Part shown: piece after piece, positions 1 through 7,743 of the stretch
Numbering within the stretch: the stretch's first letter is position 1
Layout of the letters: every line of letters starts with the position of its first letter
Assembly: GCA_947594085.1 (NCBI GenBank)
Contig: CANQEB010000013.1
Location: 1-19,710 of the forward strand
Length of the DNA stretch: 19,710 nt
Origin: an uncultured Lachnospiraceae bacterium
GTDB lineage: Bacteria; Bacillota; Clostridia; Lachnospirales; Lachnospiraceae
Direction: 5' to 3'
Made by a program: the position numbers and the translations under genes
Notes under the pieces: generated by a model
Told to the model about the DNA's origin: nothing
What the model saw: only the letters and a program-made list of their open reading frames with translations
Database searches by the model: none

Positions 1-365
1 GTCAGGAAAGCCCTCACCTTCCCGGAAAATTCATTGATGATCCACGCGAACAGCAGGCAGAGGATGTAGCTGATCGGGCCCGTGACCACGGCGAAGATCA
101 GCGTGTTCTTCAGCGAGATCAGGAAAATATCGTCCTCTAGAAACAGCTTAATGTAGTTCTGCCAGCCAACGAAGGTCGGAAACTCCAGCATGTTGAAATA
201 GGTGAAGCTCAGGGCGATGGAGATCACCACCGGCAGCACCGTGAAGAAGAAAAACAGGATGAAATACGGCGCCATCATAAAGTAACAAACCTTGTTCCGC
301 CGAATGCGGTATCCCAGGGTGTTCTGCTTATTTACACTCTTTTTTACAGCTGTCTGTTCTGCCAT
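1..365 (-). CDS. Sugar ABC transporter permease, MalF/UgpA type (N-terminal part; cut by window edge)
   Basis: Inner component of a carbohydrate ABC importer; forms the membrane channel together with a second permease that is not in the window. Reading the minus strand from the ATG at 365 gives about 121 residues. A basic cytoplasmic start is followed by a first membrane segment around residues 30-52 (rich in Phe, ending FFFFTVLPVV). Then comes the FVGWQNY-type periplasmic loop that is typical of MalF/UgpA permeases, and a second membrane segment beginning near residue 92. An AGGGAGG-like ribosome binding site precedes the start. It lies 19 bases after the stop of the solute-binding protein gene, so the two are almost certainly co-transcribed and work on the same substrate. 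The substrate is inferred from the upstream GH26 gene as mannan-derived oligosaccharide. The remainder of the gene lies left of position 1. Confidence 0.9.
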   Translation of the reverse strand, partial: MAEQTAVKKSVNKQNTLGYRIRRNKVCYFMMAPYFILFFFFTVLPVVISIALSFTYFNMLEFPTFVGWQNYIKLFLEDDIFLISLKNTLIFAVVTGPISYILCLLFAWIINEFSGKVRAFL

Positions 366-384
366 AACGCTCTCTCCCTCCCTT

Positions 385-3300
385 CTACTGTGCCACCGAC
401 AGTCCGAGCTCCTGCCGTTTGTGGCTGATCTCGGCGTCGATGTAGATGACCTTATCCATCAGTTCCTCCCTGGGCGACGCGGTGTCTGTCTCTGTCGTCA
501 CCGTGTAGAATGCATTGTTCACGTTTCGCCAGGAATAATAACCACCCGGCACCTGCGGGATGCCGTGCACCCACTCAAAGGCTTCCTCCAGCGCGCGGTA
601 GTCATCGACCGGCCACGGCATATTGCTGAAGGCTTCCAGATTTGCGGTCGGCACACGCGCCGCGCTTCCCATCAGGCTCTCCATCTCTCTGCCGTACTGC
701 GTCTGGATGTCCGCTGAAGTCCACCATTTCAGGAACTCCCAACACGCGTCCGGAGCTTCGGTGTCCGCCATGATCATGCAGGCAAGACCCGTACTGCCTG
801 TGCTGCGGTCGACGCTGCCGTCCTCCTTCACCGTACCCGGCACCGGAGCGAAATCCCACAGTCCCGCGATGTCCGGCGCGGAGACGACCAGGTTGTTGTA
901 GATCGTATAGTCCGCGATGATGATCGGGCACTCGCCGGTACGGAAGCGTTCCTCCACGCTTGTCTCCTTGTCCAGTTTATAATCCGTGTAGAATTCACAG
1001 TAATCCTTGAAGGTATTGACTGCGATGTCGGAGTCCAGCGCCGAGCTCTCGCCGTTCTCGGTGTAATAGCTCCCGCCGTTCTGATAGAGCAGCATCGCGA
1101 AAATCTGCTCACTCGGCAGCATGCCAAACTCCATCTGGTTCTTCGCGAGGACCGTCATGGCCACCTTCACGTCGTCCCAGGTCTGCGGGATCTCCATGCC
1201 GAGCTCCGCCAGGATATCCTTGCGGTAAAACATCACCGGGAAGGTCAACGTCTCCGGCAGTCCGTAGGTCGCCCCGTCGAACTGGAAGGGCTCCATCGCC
1301 GCCTCCGAGAAGCGCTTTGTGACCTCCTCGAGGTCGTCGAACTGACTCAGATCCAGGACGGCGTTTCGGATGCCGTAGTTGACCGGCGTATCGTTGCCGT
1401 TCGGCAGGGCCGTCACGCCCGTGGTCTGCGCCACGATCTGTCCAGTCGTGTTCGTCACCTGGATCGCCACGTCCGGCCCCTCGCCCGCCAGCTCCGCGCG
1501 CAGCAGCGTGCTCATGTCGACCAGCTGTACATTCACATTCACGCCTGTCTCGCTGGTGAACGATTCATCGATCATGCCCTTGATGACGTTCGCCTGGTCA
1601 CGGCCGGTGCCGATCCAGAGGGTGATCGTCTCACCCGCGTCCTTGGACACATTTCCGATCTGGTTGTAATCAATAATGAAAGAATAGAACAGCCGCCTGC
1701 ACTCATAACCCGCCTTGTCCAGGAACGAGGTGTGCGCGTACTTTACCTTCTGATCCGGCGAATAGACATTGATGCGGTCCACCGCCAGCGGCTGCGCGAT
1801 CACCTGGCTGATCCAGTTGCCGCAGGCGCGCACATTGATCTTGTAAGCGTTGATGACGCGCACAAAATAGTCGCCGTCCTCGATCAGATCCTCAAGCTGA
1901 TCGCGCATTGTCAACAGCACGGTCAGCTTGTCAGAATTCTTTCCGGTAAGCTGCTCCAGGCTCGTGATCGCCGCATCCAGCTGGTCGTGCACCGCCGAAA
2001 GCTCGTCGTGCAGCCCTGGCAGTGTGCGTTCGATCTGATAATCGCGGTAGGTATCCGGCTTCACACCCGTGATCTTGATGACCTGACGATAAATGCTGTT
2101 CAGATGCTGCACACAGTCCTGCACCTCGCTGATGATATCCGAGAAATCGCCGAGCACCACTTCCATGCGCAGGGTATGATGCCCTTCCTCCAGATAGAAG
2201 GAGTACGGATTTCCCTCTCCGTCCTGCAGCACATCCTCGCGCCAGCTCTGACCATAGTTGAATCCATAAGCCTCCATCTCCGAGAACGGCACCTTCCCGT
2301 CGAGCAAAATCTTGCGGGAAACATAGATGCCGCGCACAAAATTTTGATTGTCATAGAGAGAGATATTGTAATACCCGGTCTCCGCCACATCGAAATCCCA
2401 CTCGATCCACTGACCGACCAAACGCCAGGAGTTGCCCCCGATCGTATTGTTCAGGAGCTCCTTCGCGCTCGAAGGAGAAACCGCCGGCGACGACTGATCC
2501 TGTACCGGATAGAGCATCTGCGACGAGGAGCGCGTGGCATTCTCGCCCTCGATCGTGACAAGCTGCCCGCTCGTATCCTTCGCGCCCGTACCGTCCTGCT
2601 CCGCCTTCACTTCATCGTACGTCTTTGTCGCCGCCTGATTGCTGAAGGTCAGGGAATGAATCAGTACCGGCTCGCGCAGAGACATCAGAGAAACGATGTG
2701 CTTCCCCTCCGACAGATAAATCGAAAGCGGATTGCTGATATAGCCATCACTGTCGTATACCAGCTCCGTCTGCCACTCCGGCTCCTCGACCATGCTCGGC
2801 CGGGACTCATTGCCCTGGTTGTCGCGCTCCCACTCGTAGGACGCGGAACCATTCTCATTGCTTCCCCGCTCCATATCATATTTCCAGATTCGCTGGAACG
2901 AGATCAGCGCAAGCTCCTTATACGGAAGACTTCCGTCTATGAAAATGCTGCGCTCGATGTCGGAGTTTTTGCCCTCAATCGGATAATACTCCAGAGAGAG
3001 ATTGTAAAAGCCCGCCTCGGGCACCTCAATCTCAAACTCGGTCAGAGAATCCTCCGTCGTGTAGACGCTGTCACCCTCCACGCCCATATAGTCCGTGTAA
3101 AGCTCCGGCTCCTTCGCTTCGCCTTCCTCCTCGTAACGCACGAGCTCGCCCGCACCCATCGTCACCTCCGCAGTCGGAGATGACTGGTCATACTGCTGCA
3201 TATAATCCTTGTAGGAAGGAATGGAATCATCCACCGAGTAGAAGCTGATGATGTCGTCGTACTCATCCATGCTGACTCCGCTTCCGTCTATCGCTGTCTC

Positions 3301-3570
3301 TGTTTCGCTCTCGGCCTCGGTCTCGTCTTCCGTCTCCGCTTCGCTGAGAGCCTCGGTCTCACTCTCCGTCTCCGCCTCGCTGAGAGCCTCGGTCTCGCTC
3401 TCTGTCTCCGCTTCGCTGAGAGCCTCGGTCTCGCTCTCTGTCTCCGCCTCGCTGACAGTCTCCGTCTCGCTCTCTGGATCCGTCGCCATGACAAGGCCCG
3501 GCAACGCAAGCACAAGACCCGCTGCCAGGATCACCGGTATGGCTTTTCTCTGCCACTTATCTCGTCTCAT
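385..3570 (-). CDS. Large extracellular sugar-binding protein with two carbohydrate-binding-like modules
   Basis: Substrate-binding subunit of the ABC importer whose permease follows. The 1061 residues run in order: basic N-terminus and hydrophobic segment (about 11-29, ending VMA); acidic Ser/Glu/Thr/Ala repeats (31-94); a beta-rich module with CBM6/CBM35-like phrases such as EAGFYNLSLEYY (about 135-310); a second such module beginning IEGENATR (about 338-500); a helical linker (about 483-580); and a family 1 sugar-binding fold (about 646-1040), recognised by EGPDVAIQ, YGLPETLTFPVMFYRKD and WEFLKWW. Ordinary family members have about 400-450 residues, so this one is more than double. There is no lipobox cysteine after the hydrophobic segment, which is unusual for a Gram-positive binding protein. 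The start at 3570 has a GGAGG site about 6 bases upstream. The oligomannoside substrate is inferred from the neighbouring GH26 enzyme. Confidence 0.88.
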   Translation of the reverse strand: MRRDKWQRKAIPVILAAGLVLALPGLVMATDPESETETVSEAETESETEALSEAETESETEALSEAETESETEALSEAETEDETEAESETETAIDGSGVSMDEYDDIISFYSVDDSIPSYKDYMQQYDQSSPTAEVTMGAGELVRYEEEGEAKEPELYTDYMGVEGDSVYTTEDSLTEFEIEVPEAGFYNLSLEYYPIEGKNSDIERSIFIDGSLPYKELALISFQRIWKYDMERGSNENGSASYEWERDNQGNESRPSMVEEPEWQTELVYDSDGYISNPLSIYLSEGKHIVSLMSLREPVLIHSLTFSNQAATKTYDEVKAEQDGTGAKDTSGQLVTIEGENATRSSSQMLYPVQDQSSPAVSPSSAKELLNNTIGGNSWRLVGQWIEWDFDVAETGYYNISLYDNQNFVRGIYVSRKILLDGKVPFSEMEAYGFNYGQSWREDVLQDGEGNPYSFYLEEGHHTLRMEVVLGDFSDIISEVQDCVQHLNSIYRQVIKITGVKPDTYRDYQIERTLPGLHDELSAVHDQLDAAITSLEQLTGKNSDKLTVLLTMRDQLEDLIEDGDYFVRVINAYKINVRACGNWISQVIAQPLAVDRINVYSPDQKVKYAHTSFLDKAGYECRRLFYSFIIDYNQIGNVSKDAGETITLWIGTGRDQANVIKGMIDESFTSETGVNVNVQLVDMSTLLRAELAGEGPDVAIQVTNTTGQIVAQTTGVTALPNGNDTPVNYGIRNAVLDLSQFDDLEEVTKRFSEAAMEPFQFDGATYGLPETLTFPVMFYRKDILAELGMEIPQTWDDVKVAMTVLAKNQMEFGMLPSEQIFAMLLYQNGGSYYTENGESSALDSDIAVNTFKDYCEFYTDYKLDKETSVEERFRTGECPIIIADYTIYNNLVVSAPDIAGLWDFAPVPGTVKEDGSVDRSTGSTGLACMIMADTEAPDACWEFLKWWTSADIQTQYGREMESLMGSAARVPTANLEAFSNMPWPVDDYRALEEAFEWVHGIPQVPGGYYSWRNVNNAFYTVTTETDTASPREELMDKVIYIDAEISHKRQELGLSVAQ
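3310..3477 (-). repeat. 36-bp coding tandem repeat (acidic stalk)
   Basis: Three clear 36-base units lie at 3346-3381, 3382-3417 and 3418-3453, differing at only a few positions. A more diverged unit sits on the left (3310-3345) and a partial one on the right (3454-3477). Each unit is twelve codons and encodes ESETEALSEAET-like residues, directly after the signal segment of the binding protein. Unit length is a multiple of three, so gain or loss of a unit keeps the frame. The likely role is a flexible, negatively charged spacer through the cell wall; that is inference. Confidence 0.9.
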
Positions 3571-3642
3571 TCTCTACCTCCGCAATCTGTATGATCTTGT
3601 TATCATTCACGGCTAATGTCATTAATCCTAATGGTTCCGGAC

Positions 3643-3716
3643 GCCGCAGAAGACAGGACGTCTCCGGGCGGACGCCCCTATAGGTTCTTCCCGGAGACGT
3701 CCTGCTCTCTTGCGGC
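3643..3716 (-). other. Long perfect hairpin between yesL and the binding-protein gene
   Basis: Arms 3654-3668 and 3690-3704 are exact reverse complements over 15 bases, with a 21-base loop. A second 6-bp arm pair (3643-3648 with 3711-3716) encloses them across a short imperfect joint (GAAGA opposite CTCTCT) that can also partly pair. On neither strand is the stem followed by a run of T, so it does not read as a classical intrinsic terminator. It lies in the 193-base gap between the yesL stop and the binding-protein start. A role as an RNA-processing or stability element that sets the ratio of binding protein to enzyme is inference; a repeated extragenic palindrome is an alternative. Confidence 0.75.
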
Positions 3717-3763
3717 TGAAAACTAAATGCCATTGATTCACACCATGAATGGAGTTTTTCTAC

Positions 3764-4414
3764 TTACCTTCTATCTTCATAGTACCATGCGTCCTCGCCC
3801 GGTTCGGGCTTCGGCATGTACGCAAGCAATGCCTTTTCCATAAAAAATGTCACTGCGTAACACCAGCACCCCGGAAGGATCAGAATGCAAGGCAACGGCA
3901 AAATGAAAAACAGAAGCCATCCAACCACCGCTGTGCCGAGCGCTGTGATAAGCGTCACCGGAAAAAATCGGATGCCCATCACAAAGGACAGTTTCAAAAG
4001 TTCCGGCAAGCGCAGAGAGAAGCGCGACATCACCGGAAAAATGTTCACCAGCACACAGACACACAGGACAATCAGTCCCACATAGACCGCCGCCAGATGG
4101 CGGTTCCCCGCGTCGATCTGCTGCCTCGCACCGATATACAGAATTCCCAGGATCAGCACTGATACGATCGTCACAATGCAGCCCTTTGCCAGTGTCCGCT
4201 TCATGGAACCGAAGAATTCCCGCAGCGGGTTCCCCCTCTCCCTGCGAATGCTTTTGATCACCGTATAATAGAAAGATGTGACCGAAGAGCCGATCGTGAC
4301 CACCGGCAGGCAACACAGCACAAACGCAATGTTCACCAAAATCAGTTCTCCCACCTTATTCAAAAACTGAATCAGACCGCCTTCCCAGGAAAAAAACTTT
4401 CTGATCGCTTTCAT
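3764..4414 (-). CDS. YesL-like DUF624 membrane protein
   Basis: The 216-residue polytopic protein resembles the DUF624/YesL family, which is found beside sugar ABC transporters and glycoside hydrolases in Firmicutes; its biochemical role is not established. Visible features are the N-terminal phrase FFSWEGGLIQFLNKVGEL, then hydrophobic segments at about 26-50 (ILVNIAFVLCCLPVVTIG), 75-97, 106-127 and two more towards residue 190, with a charged RRERGNPLREFF loop between the first two. The acidic tail ends in EDRR. The start at 4414 has a GGGGGAG site 4-5 bases upstream. That site falls within the 13-base gap after the GH26 stop, so translation of the two is probably coupled. It belongs to the GH26-yesL-binding protein-permease operon. 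Confidence 0.85.
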   Translation of the reverse strand: MKAIRKFFSWEGGLIQFLNKVGELILVNIAFVLCCLPVVTIGSSVTSFYYTVIKSIRRERGNPLREFFGSMKRTLAKGCIVTIVSVLILGILYIGARQQIDAGNRHLAAVYVGLIVLCVCVLVNIFPVMSRFSLRLPELLKLSFVMGIRFFPVTLITALGTAVVGWLLFFILPLPCILILPGCWCYAVTFFMEKALLAYMPKPEPGEDAWYYEDRR

Positions 4415-4427
4415 GCATCTCCCCCGT

Positions 4428-6008
4428 TCACTCCCGAATCGGGTAGCTGCGAAGATCCGGCAGCTCGTCCAACGTAATCACCACGTCACTATCGTACGCC
4501 TTTTGCAGCATCGGGATCTCCGTGTACTGTTCACTGTAGGCAAATATGCCCGTGTTCTTCGCCACAAATTCGCCCTCCCAAGTACAGAAGAATCCCCACA
4601 TCGAACCGTCGCGAACGGCAAGCTCCGGATCAAAAATACAGCCGTTCTCCGACATGACAACCATCTTGCGCGCATCCGTATAGTGAATCGCCTGCAGATA
4701 CTTGTCTGTCTGCGGAGTGTAGACATGCTCGCCGGGATAAAGATCCTCGCCGATGATATCCACGTACTCGTCGCCCGGGTACCAATCGGCGTCCTGTCCG
4801 TTCCAAACCCAAATCAGATTGTTCAGCCCATACTCATTCGTCAACTTGTCATACAGCAAAATGTAGAGCTTCTTATATGCGTCCGCACCGGACGCGCCCC
4901 ACCAGAACCAACCGCCGCTTGCCTCGTGGAGTGGCCGCCACAGAATCGGCACATCCGCCTCCTGCAAAATCTGAAGCTGCTTCGCGATCGCGTCGATGTC
5001 CTCCATCAGCAGCTGATAACCTTCTTCGTCCTCCCCGTTCATGATCGCCGCAAGGTCTATATCCGTGCTGTCCGCGTAGAAGCCGCGATACCATTCCTTC
5101 GTCAGATATTTCTCAGGCGGATTCCAGTGCCAGCAAAAAGTGACAATCCCGCCATTTTCCCAGAAATTGATCGCGTACTCCGTGGATCTCGGGGTACTGC
5201 CGTTCGCCACGCGCGACGGGGAGTACTCGATGAAATCCAGTCCGAGGATCGCCGGCTCCTTCTCCGTCTCACGCTTGATGACCGTAAACTCCTTGCCGTA
5301 CTGACCACTGCTCGAATACTGGCCAGAGATGATATTCTTTCCGTAATTGTCCGCCAGATAACTCATCAGACGCCTGGCGCTCTCACTCGCGTTCGGATTG
5401 CACAGAGACGCCGAGACTTGGTAGATCGACTCATCCAGAGACTCCGACTCCTGCACGATCAATTTGTCCAAACAGATCCACCCCCAAAATTTTGAGATTG
5501 ACACTTCATGCTCTCCCGCGGAAAGATACGCCCGCGCGAGCACCGAATCGGTAAAAGAATCATCGAAAACGCTGACTGTTCCTAGATTCTCGCCGTCCAC
5601 ATTTACATAGTTCTCTTTGTAGCCGCCCTGTGCGGCACTGATAAAATGGAGATCATAGAAACCATCCTCCGGGGCGGAGATGGTAAAACTGCACGAGTCA
5701 CCGTCATCCTGAAAGCCGGCCGCATAGCCGTCTCCTGAATAACCAGAGAGTTGTGATTCGATATGTACATTACCGGAAAAATCTGCGTTCTCTGCCTCAT
5801 AGACTGTCTCGTCAGCTACAACTGCCTCCGCTGTTTCCTCGGCCGTCGCTTTCTCAGCTGCATCTGTCGTATCCTCGGTCACAGCCTCGACCGCTGCCTT
5901 CTCAGTCATGCTCTCGACTGTCTCCGCCGCGCCAATCGTCACATAGTTTACCGCCAAAACAGCCGCCACGGACGCCACCGCAGTGCAGATTTTTCGTCCT
6001 TTTTTCAT
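4428..6008 (-). CDS. Secreted GH26 beta-mannanase with CBM35-like module
   Basis: Predicted to hydrolyse beta-1,4-mannosidic bonds outside the cell. From the ATG at 6008 the protein has 526 residues: signal segment (about 1-27, MKKGRKI then hydrophobic, ending near GAA); an Ala/Glu/Thr-rich acidic linker (to about 67); a CBM35-like module (about 70-187, YEAENADF and CSFTISAPEDGFYDLHF); then a GH26 catalytic domain (about 200-526). Family hallmarks are WRPLHE, whose Glu362 is the expected acid/base, and VVMSENG, whose Glu454 is the expected nucleophile; HWNPP and IWVWNGQ also fit. An in-frame GTG at 6059 would extend the protein by 17 residues. It was rejected because a GGAG site sits 10 bases before 6008 and 6059 falls at the predicted transcription start. 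Other GH26 activities such as xylanase cannot be excluded. Confidence 0.88.
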   Translation of the reverse strand: MKKGRKICTAVASVAAVLAVNYVTIGAAETVESMTEKAAVEAVTEDTTDAAEKATAEETAEAVVADETVYEAENADFSGNVHIESQLSGYSGDGYAAGFQDDGDSCSFTISAPEDGFYDLHFISAAQGGYKENYVNVDGENLGTVSVFDDSFTDSVLARAYLSAGEHEVSISKFWGWICLDKLIVQESESLDESIYQVSASLCNPNASESARRLMSYLADNYGKNIISGQYSSSGQYGKEFTVIKRETEKEPAILGLDFIEYSPSRVANGSTPRSTEYAINFWENGGIVTFCWHWNPPEKYLTKEWYRGFYADSTDIDLAAIMNGEDEEGYQLLMEDIDAIAKQLQILQEADVPILWRPLHEASGGWFWWGASGADAYKKLYILLYDKLTNEYGLNNLIWVWNGQDADWYPGDEYVDIIGEDLYPGEHVYTPQTDKYLQAIHYTDARKMVVMSENGCIFDPELAVRDGSMWGFFCTWEGEFVAKNTGIFAYSEQYTEIPMLQKAYDSDVVITLDELPDLRSYPIRE

Positions 6009-6065
6009 ATTTCCGGCACTCCTCATTACTTCCTCATCGCTATATGTATATTTATACACGATTTA

Positions 6066-6094
6066 AATATAAACTAATTTTCCGTGTTTTTCAA
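6066..6094 (-). promoter_or_regulatory. Sigma-A promoter of the GH26 operon
   Basis: On the minus strand TTGAAA (6089-6094) is followed after 17 bases by TATATT (6066-6071). Predicted transcription start is near 6059, giving a leader of about 50 bases to the ATG at 6008. The flanks are strongly AT-rich. Position and spacing fit well, but the call rests on consensus alone. Confidence 0.6.
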
Positions 6095-6138
6095 CATGAT
6101 TTTTTATTTTTTATGCTCTTTTTTTATGCAATCCCTAT

Positions 6139-6155
6139 AGAAGCACTGTGCTTCT
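6139..6155. promoter_or_regulatory. 17-bp perfect palindrome, candidate operator or activator site
   Basis: AGAAGCAC-T-GTGCTTCT is an exact inverted repeat with 8-base arms around one central base. Its centre lies about 53 bases upstream of the -35 box of the GH26 operon, a place typical of activator binding. No matching regulator gene is in the window. It is too short and too T-poor downstream to be a terminator. Confidence 0.45.
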
Positions 6156-6246
6156 TTTCCGGTTCTGTTTCGTCATTATTACTATTACAGCTGACGTTTA
6201 GCCGTACAAACAGCCAAAAATACAATCCGGTCCTTGACAAAGCGCC

Positions 6247-6284
6247 AAAAAAACGGGCACAGAGAACAACCTTCCCCATGCCCG
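6247..6284 (-). terminator. Intrinsic terminator after lysC
   Basis: On the minus strand the arms CGGGCA (6279-6284) and TGCCCG (6254-6259) pair, and the stem continues inward with GGGGAA opposite TTCTCT including G-U pairs. Seven T residues (plus-strand A run 6247-6253) follow the stem. It lies about 70 bases beyond the lysC stop and separates the lysine genes from the GH26 operon. Confidence 0.85.
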
Positions 6285-6355
6285 ACATATATTTTTGTTC
6301 ACGTCCTATGATTCTGAACCCGAAAAATAATATCGCAATATACCCGTCTGTCTGA

Positions 6356-7675
6356 TTACAGATGGGTCAGAACAAAGATGTCGTAGATCGCCCGAACGGC
6401 ACGCTCGAAATCGGCATCCTTCACGCCGATGATGATGTTGAGCTCGCTGGAGCCCTGGTCAATCATCTTGACATTAATGTTCGCATGCGAAAGCGCTGCA
6501 AAGATCCGTGCCGCAGTACCTCTCATCGCACGCATTCCGCGTCCCACCACCGCAATCAGCGCCAGGTCCGACTCAAGATCAATCGTGTCCGGCTCCACTG
6601 CCCGATGGAGGCCGGAAATTACGCGCTGTTCCTTCTCCATAAATTCAGATTGATGCACGATCACAGTGAACGTGTCAATCCCAGATGGTGTATGCTCGAA
6701 GGAAATACCGTTCTCCTCAAACACTTGAAGCACTCTGCGGCCGAAGCCAATCTCGGAATTCATCATGTCCTTCTCGATGTTAATTGCGCAGAACCCCTTC
6801 TTGCCTGCGATACCGGTAATCGTATACTTTGGCTGACGGCAAGTGTTTTCCACAATCAATGTACCGGCATCCTGCGGCCGATTTGTGTTCTTGATGTTGA
6901 TCGGAATACCCTCCTTGCGCAGCGGGAAGATCGCATCCGCATGCAGTACGGTCGCTCCCATGTAGGACAACTCACGAAGCTCACGGTAGGTGATCGTCTC
7001 AATCGTCTCAGGATCCTCGACGATATGCGGATCCGTCACGAGGAAGCCGGACACGTCCGTCCAGTTCTCGTACAGATCGGCGTGCACGGCGCGCGCCACG
7101 ATCGAGCCGGTAATATCGGAACCGCCGCGCGAAAATGTCTTGATCCTGCCATCCTCATACGCTCCATAGAATCCCGGTACGACCGCACGCTCTACGGTCT
7201 CAAGTCTTCTGCTGAGAATATCGTTCGTCGTCTCTGGGTCGAACTCGCCATCCTCATCAAAGCGAATCACCTCCGCCGCATCAATGAACTCATATTCCAG
7301 ATACGCTGCCATAATGATACCGTTCAGATATTCTCCTCTGGATGCCGCGTAATCGCTCCCTGCCTGATCGGCAAAAGCCTCTTTCATCTTTGCAAATTCA
7401 TCCTCCAGCGAAAGCTCCAGGCAAAGTCCCTCGATAATCTCCTGATAGCGCTGTGCAATCGCCTCCATCTTCTGCTCCAACGCTTTTTTATCTCCGGCCG
7501 ACTGGTAGCAGTCGTAGAGCATATCCGTCACCTTCGTGTCATCGGAAAATCGCTTGCCCGGCGCGGATGGCACCACGTACCTTCGCCCTTTGTCCGCGTG
7601 AATGATCTCCGCGACTTTGCGGAACTGCTCGGCGTTCGCGAGCGAGCTTCCGCCGAATTTTACTACCTTTTTCAT
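6356..7675 (-). CDS. lysC: Aspartate kinase (aspartokinase)
   Basis: Phosphorylates L-aspartate to 4-phospho-aspartate with ATP, the first step to lysine, diaminopimelate, threonine and methionine; cytoplasmic. The 439 residues show KFGGSSLA (6-13), the VPSAPGKR phrase seen in clostridial aspartokinases (35-42), SRGGSDITGS (182-191), WTDVSGFLVTDP (205-215) and two C-terminal ACT-like domains (about 287-355 and 370-435, with MIDQGSSELNI). The ACT domains suggest feedback control by an end-product amino acid; which one cannot be told from the sequence. The start ATG at 7675 has an AGAGGAG site 6-7 bases upstream. It follows dapB by 68 bases on the same strand and probably shares its promoter. 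An intrinsic terminator ends the unit at 6247-6284. Confidence 0.96.
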   Translation of the reverse strand: MKKVVKFGGSSLANAEQFRKVAEIIHADKGRRYVVPSAPGKRFSDDTKVTDMLYDCYQSAGDKKALEQKMEAIAQRYQEIIEGLCLELSLEDEFAKMKEAFADQAGSDYAASRGEYLNGIIMAAYLEYEFIDAAEVIRFDEDGEFDPETTNDILSRRLETVERAVVPGFYGAYEDGRIKTFSRGGSDITGSIVARAVHADLYENWTDVSGFLVTDPHIVEDPETIETITYRELRELSYMGATVLHADAIFPLRKEGIPINIKNTNRPQDAGTLIVENTCRQPKYTITGIAGKKGFCAINIEKDMMNSEIGFGRRVLQVFEENGISFEHTPSGIDTFTVIVHQSEFMEKEQRVISGLHRAVEPDTIDLESDLALIAVVGRGMRAMRGTAARIFAALSHANINVKMIDQGSSELNIIIGVKDADFERAVRAIYDIFVLTHL

Positions 7676-7743
7676 AATAATCTCCTCTTCTCACGTCACT
7701 ATATGATTCAGTACGCCGCTCGGCAGGCACAGCTTATGATCCT

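Noticed and set aside
1732..3183. Long plus-strand reading frame of 483 codons
   Set aside because: It lies entirely antisense to the binding-protein gene, has Arg/Leu/His-rich composition typical of a reverse-strand shadow in GC-rich DNA, and no ribosome site or domain.
3310..3477. CRISPR-like short regular repeats
   Set aside because: Units are contiguous with no spacers and lie in frame in a coding sequence; they are a protein repeat.
4413..5495. Plus-strand reading frame of 360 codons
   Set aside because: Antisense shadow of the GH26 gene, with Arg-rich low-information sequence.
6009..6059. Longer GH26 start at GTG 6059
   Set aside because: It coincides with the predicted transcription start and lacks a ribosome site; the ATG at 6008 has one and begins a normal signal peptide.
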